A DNA stretch of 64,000 nt from Pseudoneobacillus sp052180215 (GTDB lineage: Bacteria > Bacillota > Bacilli > Bacillales > Cytobacillaceae): assembly GCF_052180215.1 (NCBI RefSeq), contig NZ_CP197471.1, forward strand, positions 4,302,001 to 4,366,000. The letters run 5' to 3'. Below, piece by piece: positions 1 to 8,747 of the stretch (positions within the stretch are counted from its first letter, which is position 1; the number at the start of each line of letters is the position of its first letter). The translations under genes and the position numbers were made by a program. A model generated the notes under the pieces. It saw only the letters and a program-made list of their open reading frames with translations. It made no database searches and was not told where the DNA came from.

Positions 1-326
1 CGAATTTCACGTTCAACCGTCATCTCACAAGCGGTCACACCTGCATAATATGGCCCTTCCACCTTTCGATCAATGGTGACCCATACAAGCCAATAAGGTT
101 TTCCGTTTGGAACCTGCTCCTTATCCTGAAGAAACTTGATCCCTTTTTCTACATCACTGCGTGCATGCAACGCTCCAATTTCAATCGATGCCGTTTCTGC
201 TTCGACATCAATAATAACCGGAGAAACATTATTTAAACTCAAGGCACCTACTCCAAAACCGCCATGGCCATCGGTGCTATCATTTTTAATAATATTAAAG
301 CCTACTTTTTTCTTTTTTTCTTCCAT
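1..326 (-). CDS. ywhD: YwhD family protein (partial, C-terminus off the left edge)
   Basis: Reading leftward from an ATG at 326, the frame stays open to the window edge and begins MEEKKKVGFNIIKND. The text matches my recollection of Bacillus YwhD, a conserved cytosolic protein of unknown function. A good ribosome site (AAGGAG) lies about 10 bases before the ATG. It follows the M50 protease gene by 21 bases on the same strand, and the tautomerase gene ywhB is next to that, which is the B. subtilis ywhB-ywhC-ywhD order. About 108 residues are present. No catalytic motif is visible. Confidence 0.85.
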   Translation of the reverse strand, partial: MEEKKKKVGFNIIKNDSTDGHGGFGVGALSLNNVSPVIIDVEAETASIEIGALHARSDVEKGIKFLQDKEQVPNGKPYWLVWVTIDRKVEGPYYAGVTACEMTVEREI

Positions 327-347
327 TGATAAAACTCCTTTCAACGA

Positions 348-1001
348 TCATAAAAACATTTGATAGAAAAATTCATTTAACGTCCCAGCCACTGCGGGGA
401 TAATCGTTTGAAATATCGGTTGAATCGTATATTGGTCTAAAGGTGTTAAAACCAGAATTAAAAAGATAACAGATCCATATACCTCATACTGTGTCATCTT
501 AGCCCGAGTTTGATTGGGCACCAAGTCCTCAATAATTCGATAGCCATCTAGCGGCGGCAGAGGAATTAAATTAAACACAAATAAGACAAGATTTAAATTA
601 ATAAAAACATTAAAGAAATCAGCAACATAATCTGGCAGCTGAGCAGCAACTCCGGTCCCTAATAAGGCATACCAAATGAAAAAACCTAAACTAGCTAATA
701 ACAGATTACTAATAGGTCCAGCAACGGAAACGAGAATTCCTGCTAATCTTGGATTTTTGAAAAAAAAGCGATTAACGGGTACAGGTCGTGCCCAACCAAA
801 ACCAGCGATTAATATCAATAAAGTCCCAATAGGGTCTAGGTGCTGGATTGGATTTAATGTTAATCGACCTTGACGTTTTGCCGTCTCATCACCAAATTTA
901 TAGGCTACATATGCGTGGGCAAACTCATGAATCGTAAAAGCAATCATTAATGTAATCGCCACAAACGGAATTTCCCTTAATGGATAAGCTAAAAAGTCCA
1001 C
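348..1001 (-). CDS. ywhC: Site-2-protease-type M50 family membrane metalloprotease (YwhC)
   Basis: Polytopic membrane protein of about 217 residues with the zinc-binding motif HEFAH in the first membrane segment and a later NLIPLPPLDGYRI segment (NPxxDG-like) that supplies the third zinc ligand in the M50B family. The family cleaves proteins inside the membrane; its substrate here is unknown. The frame opens at an ATG at 1028, but a GTG at 1001 has AAGGAG at ideal spacing and gives the start MDFLAYPLREIP expected for the family, so I place the start there. Probably co-transcribed with ywhD. Confidence 0.85.
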   Translation of the reverse strand: MDFLAYPLREIPFVAITLMIAFTIHEFAHAYVAYKFGDETAKRQGRLTLNPIQHLDPIGTLLILIAGFGWARPVPVNRFFFKNPRLAGILVSVAGPISNLLLASLGFFIWYALLGTGVAAQLPDYVADFFNVFINLNLVLFVFNLIPLPPLDGYRIIEDLVPNQTRAKMTQYEVYGSVIFLILVLTPLDQYTIQPIFQTIIPAVAGTLNEFFYQMFL

Positions 1002-1143
1002 GTATTTGTTCTCCTTTTTTAATGGCATTCTACTTCCAAGTATACATGGAAATGAAAGCGAATGGAAATTTCACCATCCCGAACTTGCATTCTAGCTTAA
1101 GATATGAAAAACTATCCTCATACATAGATAAGGAGGTCCCATC

Positions 1144-1329
1144 ATGCCATACGTAACAGTTAAAATGCTAGAAGGTCGTACGGAAGAACAAAAGAAGGCC
1201 CTTGTTGAAAAGGTGACTGCCGCTGTAACAGAAACAACGGGTGCCCCAGCAGAAAAAGTCGTGGTTTTTATCGAAGAAATGACAAAGAACCACTATGCCG
1301 TTGGTGGAAAACGATTAAGTGACGAATAG
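1144..1329 (+). CDS. ywhB: 4-oxalocrotonate tautomerase family protein (YwhB)
   Basis: A 61-residue protein starting MPYVTVKMLEGR, so that after removal of Met the N-terminal proline is the catalytic base typical of the 4-OT family. The length is normal for the small subunit, which works as a hexamer and isomerises 2-hydroxymuconate-like enols. The ribosome site AAGGAGG sits 7 bases before the ATG. It is transcribed away from ywhC and followed by a strong terminator, so it is its own unit. The physiological substrate in Bacillus is not known. Confidence 0.9.
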   Translation: MPYVTVKMLEGRTEEQKKALVEKVTAAVTETTGAPAEKVVVFIEEMTKNHYAVGGKRLSDE

Positions 1330-1380
1330 AATCAAGTATTAAAAAAGCTAAGCCCTATTCTTAATGGATCTTAACTTCAG

Positions 1381-1430
1381 ACTGTAGACAAACTTGATGA
1401 AATACGAGTTTGCCTACAGTTTTTTTCTTT
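1381..1430 (+). terminator. Rho-independent terminator of ywhB
   Basis: A 13-bp stem (CTGTAGACAAACT pairing with AGTTTGCCTACAG, one mismatch) followed by a run of T residues. Confidence 0.85.
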
Positions 1431-1458
1431 TAAAATTACTTTATATACTAGAAATCCG

Positions 1459-1586
1459 TTGATTTCCGTTCCGGGCGAACGCTTTCCGCGGGGTGTGACT
1501 TGAGCCTCCTCAGTCGCTACGCTCCTTGTGGGGTCTCAAGCTTCACACTACTCCCGCAGGAGTCGTCGCCCTCCACTCCAATCAAC
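1459..1586 (+). repeat. Intergenic structured repeat, copy A
   Basis: GC-richer stretch running from TGATTTCCGTTCC through GCTTTCCGCGG, GAGCCTCCTCAG and GGGGTCTCAAG to CTCCCGCAGGAGTCG and CTCCAATCAAC. A similar stretch occurs in opposite orientation at 1683-1864. I recognise this kind of element from Bacillus intergenic regions. It has no credible coding frame. Confidence 0.65.
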
Positions 1587-1682
1587 TAGTTACCTGTTAA
1601 AATATAAGAGGTGACATACAAAATGGACTTGGAAGTCTGCTAGTTGACATGTTTTTATATCCAATTTCAAAGATTGTATTAG

Positions 1683-1864
1683 CTGATTGGAGAGGAGGGT
1701 GCTTGACTCCTGGGGGATACAGCGTTCCAGTCGAGACCCCACAGGCGCTCGCGCCGAGGAGGCTCGACGAATGCCCCCCAAGGAAGAATTTGGTTTTTGA
1801 AAAAGCCGGCAGTAGGGCTTTTTCATAATTCTTCCCGGAAAGCAAGCACCTGGAACGGAAATCA
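1683..1864 (-). repeat. Intergenic structured repeat, copy B, inverted and with a nested hairpin insert
   Basis: Read on the minus strand it follows copy A block by block (TGATTTCCGTTCC, GCTTTCCG, GAGCCTCCTCGG, GGGGTCTCGA, CCAGGAGTC, CTCCAATCA). At 1782-1835 copy B carries about 54 extra bases forming a double-arm hairpin: GGAAGAATT with AATTCTTCC outside, and GAAAAAGCC with GGCTTTTTC inside. Copies A and B together form a large inverted repeat between ywhB and ywgA. Confidence 0.6.
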
Positions 1865-1889
1865 GCGCTTCGACCACAATTTCTTCCAA

Positions 1890-1937
1890 ATAAATAACAA
1901 AAAGGCAACGAGATAGATTCTCTCACTGCCTTTTGTC
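1890..1937 (-). terminator. Terminator downstream of ywgA
   Basis: On the minus strand AAGGCAGTGAG pairs imperfectly with CTCGTTGCCTT and is followed by TTTTTGTTATTT. A second hairpin (AAGCTAAG with CTTAGCTT, 1947-1976) overlaps the ywgA stop codon. Confidence 0.6.
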
Positions 1938-1960
1938 GACACTCTGAAGCTAAGTCCCTT

Positions 1961-2470
1961 CTAATGGGTCTTAGCTTTGTTTTTTAATGATTCAATATAG
2001 GAATACGCTTCATCGATTTCGTCTTCTGTATAGCGCTGCTTGCTTTTTAAAGTGAAAATCTTTTCTGCCACTTCTGCTCTTGGTAAGTTATCAAAAAATA
2101 ACACGGTGGAAACTAATTCAAGGAATCTAGCACTTTGCTCATTCATATCTGTTAAACAATCTTTAATATGAGGCATTTCCACCTCATTTAAACTCAAAAA
2201 CTCTTTACCTGTATCGGTTAATGTATAGCGATATTGAAAATATCCGCCTTTTTTCTCCTTAACTTCTTCAATAAATCCGATATTGCACAGCTCTTCGATT
2301 CGAAGTGTCAGTTCTTCGGAATAGGGTCCGTAAAAGTGAAACTGAAATCTCTCTTGGAATGGAAAAGATAATTTCTTCGCAATATAAATGATTTTTTGCA
2401 GTTTTTTCCGTCCGATAATTTCCCCGGTTGCTTCAATTGCGTTCATTAATTTTGCATGATCCTTCAGCAA
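1961..2470 (-). CDS. ywgA: YwgA family protein
   Basis: A 169-residue soluble protein. Its start MLKDHAKLMNAIEATGEIIGRKKLQKIIYI in shortened form resembles Bacillus YwgA, a conserved protein of unknown function. The second half is charged and helical. The start codon is TTG with GGAG 9 bases upstream. It follows the HD-domain gene ywfO by 36 bases on the same strand, so the two are probably co-transcribed. The N-terminal part resembles a winged-helix fold (an ISAGE/YwgA-type arrangement), but I cannot assign a DNA target. Confidence 0.8.
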   Translation of the reverse strand: MLKDHAKLMNAIEATGEIIGRKKLQKIIYIAKKLSFPFQERFQFHFYGPYSEELTLRIEELCNIGFIEEVKEKKGGYFQYRYTLTDTGKEFLSLNEVEMPHIKDCLTDMNEQSARFLELVSTVLFFDNLPRAEVAEKIFTLKSKQRYTEDEIDEAYSYIESLKNKAKTH

Positions 2471-2506
2471 TGCTCGTCACTCCTACTCCATCTATTAAAA
2501 AAGTGT

Positions 2507-3805
2507 TTATATGCCTAAAAGGGCTTGTATTTGTTTTTTAATGGTTTTCTTTGTTGATAGATCAAAAAGAAAATCGGCCGGGAAATACAATTTATGGTCT
2601 GTTCTTCTTTTTCCTGAAATAGCATCCACAATTTCGGATTCCCGGGAAAGCTCACGAATATCGCCGTTATCCATTAATAACTGAATCGGTAACCGTTCTT
2701 CTTCTTCACCTGGCCGATAGAAATCATACGGTAAATCAGAGGATGAATCGACTACTAAATAATATTCCGGGTCTATGCCTGCCTTTTTAAATAATAAACT
2801 TAACTCAGCCATTTTCTTATATTCTTTTGCTGGGTCAAATTCAACATATTGGAAAAGATTCCGGTTCATAAAACGCGTACAGAGATCACTTAAGATCGTA
2901 TCCTCTTCTTCCTGCCACATTTGAAAATAATAAAGAATGATAGCTTCATCTAGTTTTAGGTAATCTTGCAGAGAGGTTTCCTCTTCAAATAAAGAATAAA
3001 AATGAATCGGATGATGTTTAAAAGAATAATATTGTTGGTGAAGATGCTTGGCCCGATGCAAAATTTTCGTTAAAATAACTTCGGCACTTCGGGAAACAGG
3101 ATGAAAATAGACTTGCCAATACATTTGATAGCGACTCATAATATAGTCCTCAATCGCGTGCATCCCGCTATGCTTAATGACCACTTGATCTTCTCGAGGA
3201 CGCATGACGCGCAAGATCCGCTCCATATCAAAATGGCCATAGCTTACCCCTGTAAAATAAGCATCACGCTGAAGGTAATCCATTCGATCGGCATCAATTT
3301 GACTGGAAATTAAGCTAACCACCTGCTTATTTGGATAGGTTTTGGCAATCACCTCTGCGACCTTTCTAGGAAAGTTTGTCCCTACCTTTGAAAGCACCTT
3401 ATTCACTTCTGTATCCCCAAGAATAATCGCTTGGGTAAAATATTCATGATCTAGATCAAATACCTTTTCGAACGAATGAGAAAATGGCCCATGGCCCAAA
3501 TCATGAAGCAGGCCGGCACAAAGGCATAACAACCGCTCTTCCTCATTCCATTCCGGACGCCCTTTGAAAATATCATCGACAATACGACGAATAATCTCGT
3601 AAACTCCAAGAGAATGATTAAATCGGCTATGCTCTGCACCGTGAAAGGTCAAATAAGTTGTCCCAAGCTGTTTAATGCGTCGCAGTCTTTGAAACTCTTT
3701 CGTCCCAATCAAGTCCCATATGACTCGATCTCGAACATGGACATAGCGATGAACAGGATCTTTAAAAACCTTTTCCTCACTAAGCTTTTCCGTGGCGTAT
3801 CCCAT
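2507..3805 (-). CDS. ywfO: HD domain-containing phosphohydrolase (YwfO)
   Basis: A 432-residue cytosolic protein of the dGTPase-like HD superfamily. The core motif GLLHDLGHGPFSHSFE supplies the metal-binding His-Asp pair, an upstream HSLGVYE gives the first histidine, and SSQIDADRMDYLQRDAYF is typical of the dNTPase/SAMHD1-like branch. Such proteins hydrolyse nucleotides or related phosphoesters; the substrate of YwfO is not certain. The ATG has a weak GAGGG ribosome site. It heads the ywfO-ywgA pair and keeps the B. subtilis neighbourhood next to rsfA. Confidence 0.85.
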   Translation of the reverse strand: MGYATEKLSEEKVFKDPVHRYVHVRDRVIWDLIGTKEFQRLRRIKQLGTTYLTFHGAEHSRFNHSLGVYEIIRRIVDDIFKGRPEWNEEERLLCLCAGLLHDLGHGPFSHSFEKVFDLDHEYFTQAIILGDTEVNKVLSKVGTNFPRKVAEVIAKTYPNKQVVSLISSQIDADRMDYLQRDAYFTGVSYGHFDMERILRVMRPREDQVVIKHSGMHAIEDYIMSRYQMYWQVYFHPVSRSAEVILTKILHRAKHLHQQYYSFKHHPIHFYSLFEEETSLQDYLKLDEAIILYYFQMWQEEEDTILSDLCTRFMNRNLFQYVEFDPAKEYKKMAELSLLFKKAGIDPEYYLVVDSSSDLPYDFYRPGEEEERLPIQLLMDNGDIRELSRESEIVDAISGKRRTDHKLYFPADFLFDLSTKKTIKKQIQALLGI

Positions 3806-3921
3806 CGTTTTCCCTCTTTTCCGCGCACTTACTTCCTTCTATTATACCCAAATTGTCAGTTAATTTCATCCAAATTTCGGCAATTTTTGACCTATTTTTA
3901 CAAGGATCAACTACCCATTGG

Positions 3922-3962
3922 AAAAAAAATCACCTAAGCCGCAAAAGCAAAGGTGATCTTTT
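3922..3962 (-). terminator. Terminator of the DUF1450 gene
   Basis: On the minus strand GATCACCT pairs with AGGTGATT and is followed by eight T residues. Confidence 0.8.
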
Positions 3963-3978
3963 AAAATGAATTCCAGTT

Positions 3979-4200
3979 TTACTTTAATTTCTTCTCAATC
4001 TTTTCCATTAGTTCCTCTTCTGTAAGAGCTGCTAGTGGACGATTATTGACAAAGGCGAATGTCTTTTTTCGTCCAGGACCACAATAGGATTGACAGCCAA
4101 CCTCTATTTTTGCGTCTGGATCTAGTTTTTCTAACCGAGGAATGAGTGTTTTTAAGTTGACTGCTTGGCAGTCATCGCAAACACGAAATTCGTTTGCCAT
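3979..4200 (-). CDS. DUF1450 (YuzB-like) small cysteine protein
   Basis: A 73-residue protein with CDDCQ near the N-terminus and [11 protein letters not shown] in the middle. This is the pattern of DUF1450 proteins, which have a thioredoxin-like fold and may bind a [2Fe-2S] cluster or a metal through the four cysteines. The function is unknown. It has an ATG start with AAAGGG upstream and its own terminator, so it is monocistronic. Confidence 0.75.
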   Translation of the reverse strand: MANEFRVCDDCQAVNLKTLIPRLEKLDPDAKIEVGCQSYCGPGRKKTFAFVNNRPLAALTEEELMEKIEKKLK

Positions 4201-4539
4201 CTTGAATACAACCCTTTCGGTACAAAATATATATTTCTAGTCCTGAATGACCTTGATTAAAATGAATAATTTTTTCTACTACCAACGTATTTTACAGTTT
4301 CTTTCGTTCTAATGCAAGCAAGCTAAATAAGCAACATAGAGACTGTATTAACCTCTTAATTCCATTCATTTCAAAAAAAATCTATTATCCTTTTATCCCA
4401 TTTAGTATAAAACTTTTAAAAAATGGTGAAAATGAAATTATCAACTCAAGAAATCCTTTATTAAAATCATGAACCACTAGATTAGAAGTGACCGGTTTCT
4501 TGAAACATATTAAATTTATTTGATTTAGGAGATGAAAAA

Positions 4540-5301
4540 ATGAAAGTAAGACAAGATGCATGGACAGATGAAGACGATTTACTATTAGCAGAGACGGTAT
4601 TAAGACACGTTAGAGAAGGCAGTACTCAATTAAATGCCTTTGAAGAGGTAGGAGATAAGCTAAACCGTACTTCTGCAGCATGTGGGTTCCGTTGGAATGC
4701 CGTTGTACGTCATCGCTATGAAAAAGCGTTACAGCTTGCGAAGAAACAACGTAAACAAAAGAATCGTATTCTCGGAAAAGAGCAAGGCGGCAAGAAAAAA
4801 CTATTATATACTCCACCAGTCACACCTTTGGAAGAATTAGAGACAATGGTAGAAGTTGGAGAAATGGAAATGGTAGAGGCTGAAGAAATTCCAGTTGAAA
4901 CGAATCTGCCTAACTATCAAGTTCCACCACAACAACCAGTTGTACAACCAATGCTACAACCAAAGCCCCAACCGCAATTTGTGCAAAAAGATAGCTTAAC
5001 AATGGACATGGTTATTCGTTTCTTACAAAATGTTGGAAACTCTAGCATTCAAAAGGATGCATTGAAAATTGAGAATGAAAGATTAAAGTTGGAAACAGCC
5101 GAACTTAAAAAGCGCAATGCTGAATTAGAAGCAAAAGTGCAGGAATTAGAACAACAAACCGTTATGGTTCAAGAGGATTACGAAACATTAATGAAAATAA
5201 TGAACCGTGCAAGAAAGCTGGTTCTATTCGAGGAAGAAGAACGTCCAGCCACTAAATTTAAAATGGACCGAAACGGAAACCTTGAAAAAGTTGCAGAGTA
5301 A
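4540..5301 (+). CDS. rsfA: Prespore-specific transcriptional regulator RsfA
   Basis: A 253-residue protein with a Myb/SANT-like DNA-binding domain at residues 1-60 ([20 protein letters not shown] and the tryptophan in [14 protein letters not shown]), a basic stretch at about 65-85, a proline/glutamine-rich linker, and a coiled coil at about 165-225. This is the architecture of RsfA, which adjusts the sigma-F regulon in the forespore of B. subtilis. Its place beside ywfO and lipL is also conserved. The ATG follows TTAGGAG by 9 bases. The 340 bases upstream contain its promoter region, but I could not pick out a convincing sigma-F promoter. Confidence 0.92.
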   Translation: MKVRQDAWTDEDDLLLAETVLRHVREGSTQLNAFEEVGDKLNRTSAACGFRWNAVVRHRYEKALQLAKKQRKQKNRILGKEQGGKKKLLYTPPVTPLEELETMVEVGEMEMVEAEEIPVETNLPNYQVPPQQPVVQPMLQPKPQPQFVQKDSLTMDMVIRFLQNVGNSSIQKDALKIENERLKLETAELKKRNAELEAKVQELEQQTVMVQEDYETLMKIMNRARKLVLFEEEERPATKFKMDRNGNLEKVAE

Positions 5302-5302
5302 A

Positions 5303-5455
5303 TAGAAAAGCGGAAGCGGCTTGTTTAGCCCCGACAAGCAAATGTTCTCTAAGCTAAGAAGTCGTTCTTTGACTTCATAGCTTAGAGGTTATTTGACCAA
5401 GGAAGAAGTGGTTTTTCTTCTTCGCTCGAGGGGCTAGCCGCTGAAGCTAGACAAA
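5303..5455 (+). repeat. Bacillus-type intergenic hairpin repeat, copy 1
   Basis: Starts AGAAAAGCGGAAGCGGC and ends GGGGCTAGCCGCTGAAGCTAGACA. The outer arms AGCGGC and GCCGCT pair. The central arms CTCTAAGCTAAGAAGTC and GACTTCATAGCTTAGAG pair over 17 positions with one mismatch. Compared with the copy at 35291-35417 it has an extra small hairpin (GAAGAAG with CTTCTTC, 5403-5422). Confidence 0.75.
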
Positions 5456-5496
5456 TAGAGAGAGTAACATTTGAGAGAAGAAAGCGCAACATCCCA

Positions 5497-5554
5497 TAAA
5501 AGAGGGTCTGTCATTGGAAGAAGTAAGTTCATTTCTTCCTATCCGACAGACCCT
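5497..5554 (-). terminator. Terminator of lipL
   Basis: AGGGTCTGTC and GACAGACCCT form a perfect 10-bp base with an inner GGAAGAA/TTCTTCC stem. A short T run follows on the minus strand, just past the lipL stop. Confidence 0.75.
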
Positions 5555-5562
5555 TTATATGT

Positions 5563-6399
5563 TTATTCACGCTCTAGCATTTTTTCATTTCTTTCTATCA
5601 CTCTTTTGTAGTAAGCATCAAAAAAGGTTAATTCTTCTTGCGAAAGGGAACCCGCAAAGATGTGATTACTATTATTTTTTAAAGTAGTTAAAAACCGAAA
5701 CATGACATCGGCCATCGAAAGTTCTACCTGCAATAATTCTGATAAACTCGCCATCACGTCCGGTTCAATGTTAGGAAAATGAAATTTGGTTTGCTCATCT
5801 GCTTTTGAAATAGAATAAAAGTTTTGAATGAGACCTGCTCTTTCACTACCGCTTCCTGTTACACATAAATAAATTTGAACAGCGACACCGTTCCGTAGTC
5901 TTCGCTGAGAGATACCGGCAAATTTTTTTCCATTAATGCTAAGGTCATAGCTTCCTGGGCAGTAGGAGCCAACAATCTCTTTTGCTTCTATATCAACTGG
6001 GAAATCAGCAAACATTTCTTTCACGCATTCCCACATGGCATCATAACCACTATTGATATCTATCTTTTTTTCCGCCTCTTGAAAAACGAGTGTTAAATTC
6101 AACACCCCTTCATCTAATACAACAGCTAGTCCACCCGAATTGCGGACGATATATTGAAAACCTTGTTCCTCAAGGTAAGCTAATCCCTTGTCCAAAAATG
6201 GGAGCTTTGTATCTTGTATGCCTAATACAATGGTTCGATGGTGAACCCATGCTCTTGCTGTTGAAGGAGATTTCCCGCTTCCAACAGCCTCGCAGAGAGT
6301 ATCATCCGTTCCGAATGATTGTAAGGCATGAAAATGAGGACCCACACTAGATTGATCAATAATTCTCCACTGTTTTTGCTTTAAAAGATCCAATGTCAT
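5563..6399 (-). CDS. lipL: Octanoyl-[GcvH]:protein N-octanoyltransferase LipL
   Basis: A 278-residue BirA/LplA/LipB-fold protein. The acyl-binding segment is RNSGGLAVV (residues 86-94). The cysteine in [20 protein letters not shown] (Cys147) is in the position of the catalytic cysteine of Bacillus LipL, and the [11 protein letters not shown] lysine motif follows. LipL moves octanoyl groups from GcvH to the E2 subunits of 2-oxoacid dehydrogenases for lipoic acid synthesis. The neighbours rsfA and pta match the B. subtilis ywfN-ywfL-pta order. It is a single gene with its own terminator. Confidence 0.9.
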   Translation of the reverse strand: MTLDLLKQKQWRIIDQSSVGPHFHALQSFGTDDTLCEAVGSGKSPSTARAWVHHRTIVLGIQDTKLPFLDKGLAYLEEQGFQYIVRNSGGLAVVLDEGVLNLTLVFQEAEKKIDINSGYDAMWECVKEMFADFPVDIEAKEIVGSYCPGSYDLSINGKKFAGISQRRLRNGVAVQIYLCVTGSGSERAGLIQNFYSISKADEQTKFHFPNIEPDVMASLSELLQVELSMADVMFRFLTTLKNNSNHIFAGSLSQEELTFFDAYYKRVIERNEKMLERE

Positions 6400-6437
6400 C
6401 CATAATTCTCCTTGGAAAATAAACTATCTTTATTATA

Positions 6438-6472
6438 ACAAAAGGTGACCCATCTGATAAACGGATCACCCT
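6438..6472 (-). terminator. Terminator of pta
   Basis: On the minus strand GGTGATCC pairs with GGGTCACC and is followed by TTTTGTT. Confidence 0.75.
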
Positions 6473-6483
6473 CTTAATCACTA

Positions 6484-7455
6484 CTATAAAGCCTGTGCTG
6501 CTGTAATTAATGCTAGTTTATAAACGTCTTCTTCGTTGCAGCCACGGGATAAATCATTAACCGGTTTGTTCAAGCCTTGGAGGATTGGACCGACTGCTTC
6601 AAAGTTTCCAAGGCGTTGCGCGATTTTATAACCAATATTCCCTGCTTCCAGGCTTGGAAAGATAAAGACGTTCGCGTCCCCTTTAATCACAGAATCAGGT
6701 GCTTTTGACTTTGCTACGGATGGAACAAACGCCGCGTCAAACTGGAATTCACCATCCAACACTAATGCTGGATTACGACGCTTTGCTTCTGCTACGGCTT
6801 CTGCCACCTTTTCTGTTTCTGGAGATTTGGCAGACCCTTTTGTTGAAAAGCTAAGCATTGCAATACGCGGTTCAATATCAAACATATCCGCCGTTTTTGC
6901 ACTTTCAATCGCTATTTCAGCTAAATCCTGGCTGTCCGGAGCAATATTGATCGCGCAATCTGCAAATACATACTTTTCATCCTCGCGCACCATGATAAAA
7001 ACGCCAGAAGTTTTACGAACCCCTTCCTTTGTTTTAATAATTTGTAACGCTGGACGTACTGTATCAGCTGTTGAATGGGCAGCCCCACTGACCAATCCAT
7101 CCGCTTTGTTCATATGTACAAGCATCGTTCCAAAGTAATTTTCGTCCACTAACACTTTTCTAGCATCCTCTTCGGTTGCTTTTCCTTTACGGCGTTCTAC
7201 AAATGAGGCAACCATTTCATCCATTCCGCTATAATGATGTGGATCAAAGATCGTTGCTCCATTAAGTGTCACACCAAGTCCTTGTGCTTTTTCGGTAATT
7301 TCCTTTTCATTTCCTATTAAAATCGGCGTCAAAATGTTTTCCGCTGCCAGACGTCCTGCAGCTTTTAGAATGCGCTCGTCTGTCCCTTCCGGAAAAACAA
7401 TTTTTAACCCTTTGCCCGTTAATTTCGTTTTTAAACCACTGAATAAATCGCTCAC
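6484..7455 (-). CDS. pta: Phosphate acetyltransferase
   Basis: Interconverts acetyl-CoA and acetyl phosphate in overflow metabolism. The text aligns along its whole length with the B. subtilis enzyme I remember (KIVFPEGTDERIL, GLVSGAAHSTADTVRPALQ, SPE-rich linker, FIFPSLEAGNIGYKIAQRL, PILQGLNKPVNDLSRG). An ATG at 7461 is only 2 bases from GGAGG, whereas the GTG at 7455 has an 8-base spacing and gives 323 residues, the length of B. subtilis Pta, so I chose GTG. It is transcribed divergently from hemQ, as in B. subtilis. Confidence 0.95.
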   Translation of the reverse strand: MSDLFSGLKTKLTGKGLKIVFPEGTDERILKAAGRLAAENILTPILIGNEKEITEKAQGLGVTLNGATIFDPHHYSGMDEMVASFVERRKGKATEEDARKVLVDENYFGTMLVHMNKADGLVSGAAHSTADTVRPALQIIKTKEGVRKTSGVFIMVREDEKYVFADCAINIAPDSQDLAEIAIESAKTADMFDIEPRIAMLSFSTKGSAKSPETEKVAEAVAEAKRRNPALVLDGEFQFDAAFVPSVAKSKAPDSVIKGDANVFIFPSLEAGNIGYKIAQRLGNFEAVGPILQGLNKPVNDLSRGCNEEDVYKLALITAAQAL

Positions 7456-7674
7456 AATCATGACCTCCTAAGTCCTACTATATCAATAGCATACTCTTCC
7501 TATTTAAAATTTCAAACAACATCTATCACAGACAACGCTTTCATAGAAATGTTCTTGTTTTCATAAAAATCAGGAAATACTTTGATTCTATCCTCTTCTA
7601 ATTTTTACTTATTTTCTTATATTATCCATTTTTATCAGAAAAAACGATTTCCTCCGTTCCTAAGGTTTAGAGAG

Positions 7675-7702
7675 GTGACTATAGGTAAAACTATGATATA
7701 GT
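7675..7702 (+). promoter_or_regulatory. Possible hemQ promoter
   Basis: GTGACT (7675-7680) and TATAGT (7697-7702) are separated by 16 bases, 35 bases before the hemQ ATG. The -35 match is only fair. Confidence 0.35.
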
Positions 7703-7736
7703 TATGTTGTACATAGAAATTTTAGGAGTGATTTTA

Positions 7737-8480
7737 ATGTCAGAAGTAGCACAAACATATGAAGGCTGGTACAGCTTGCATGACTTCCGTTCGATCGACT
7801 GGACAACATGGAAAATGATTTCTAGCGAAGAGCGTCAAGAAGCTATTCATGAGTTTTTAAACCTTCTTGAAAAATGGAATACTACACAAACTGCTAAAGA
7901 AGGCAGCCATGCCCTTTATACCATTGTTGGTCAAAAAGCTGATTTTATGATGATGATTTTACGTCCAACTTTAGAAGAATTAAATGCAATTGAAACAGAA
8001 TTTAATAAAACGAAATTAGCAGAATACACGATTCCAATGCATTCTTATGTATCTATTGTCGAGTTAAGTAACTATTTACCTGCCGGCCAAGATCCATTAC
8101 AAAGCCCAGAGTTCTTAGCACGCCTTTACCCTACACTACCAAAAACAAAATATGTTTGCTTCTATCCAATGGATAAGCGTCGTCAAGGCAATGATAACTG
8201 GTACATGTTATCTATGGAAGACCGCCGCAAAATGATGCGCAGCCATGGTATGATTGGCCGTGGGTATGCTGGCAAAGTAAGACAAATCATTACTGGCTCT
8301 GTTGGTTTTGATGATTACGAATGGGGCGTAACTCTATTCGCAGACGACTCACTACAATTCAAAAAGCTTGTTTATGAAATGCGTTTTGATGAAGTAAGTG
8401 CTCGTTTCGGTGAATTTGGTTCCTTCTTCGTAGGTAACCTGTTAACAGAAGATCAAGTAGGAACATTCCTAAACGTGTAA
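7737..8480 (+). CDS. hemQ: Hydrogen peroxide-dependent coproheme decarboxylase HemQ (ChdC)
   Basis: Last step of the coproporphyrin-dependent heme route of Gram-positive bacteria: conversion of coproheme to heme b in the cytosol. 247 residues in the chlorite-dismutase-like fold. Tyr143 in FYPMDKRR is in the position of the catalytic tyrosine and His170 in RSHGMIGR in that of the axial heme ligand. The frame opens at 7704, but the ATG at 7737 has TAGGAG at good spacing and gives the usual start [12 protein letters not shown]. Beside pta as in B. subtilis. Confidence 0.93.
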   Translation: MSEVAQTYEGWYSLHDFRSIDWTTWKMISSEERQEAIHEFLNLLEKWNTTQTAKEGSHALYTIVGQKADFMMMILRPTLEELNAIETEFNKTKLAEYTIPMHSYVSIVELSNYLPAGQDPLQSPEFLARLYPTLPKTKYVCFYPMDKRRQGNDNWYMLSMEDRRKMMRSHGMIGRGYAGKVRQIITGSVGFDDYEWGVTLFADDSLQFKKLVYEMRFDEVSARFGEFGSFFVGNLLTEDQVGTFLNV

Positions 8481-8484
8481 TCTC

Positions 8485-8520
8485 TAAGCTCATAGCTAAT
8501 CGCTATGGGCTTTTTTTATT
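8485..8520 (+). terminator. Terminator of hemQ
   Basis: AAGCTCATAGC pairs with GCTATGGGCTT, followed by seven T residues. Confidence 0.9.
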
Positions 8521-8747
8521 ATTAAAAATACTTATCCTAATTATCAGTCATAACTTTTCCCTCCTTATCATATTCATTAGTTAGTGGGTCTTTACGAAAT
8601 TTGCTATTGAAGGATTACCCAATTTTCACCATTGCCGACATACCTAACAGTGAAAAGAGGTGAATGAGCAACTTCACTGCTTCTTTTGTCTATTTTTTCA
8701 AGATTGGGGACCTCTAATAAATTAAGATTAATAGGAGGGGAAAAATA

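Noticed and set aside
1590..1926. Open frames of 99 and 109 codons on the minus strand
   Set aside because: They lie within the inverted repeat copy B and its insert, have no ribosome site and no family resemblance.
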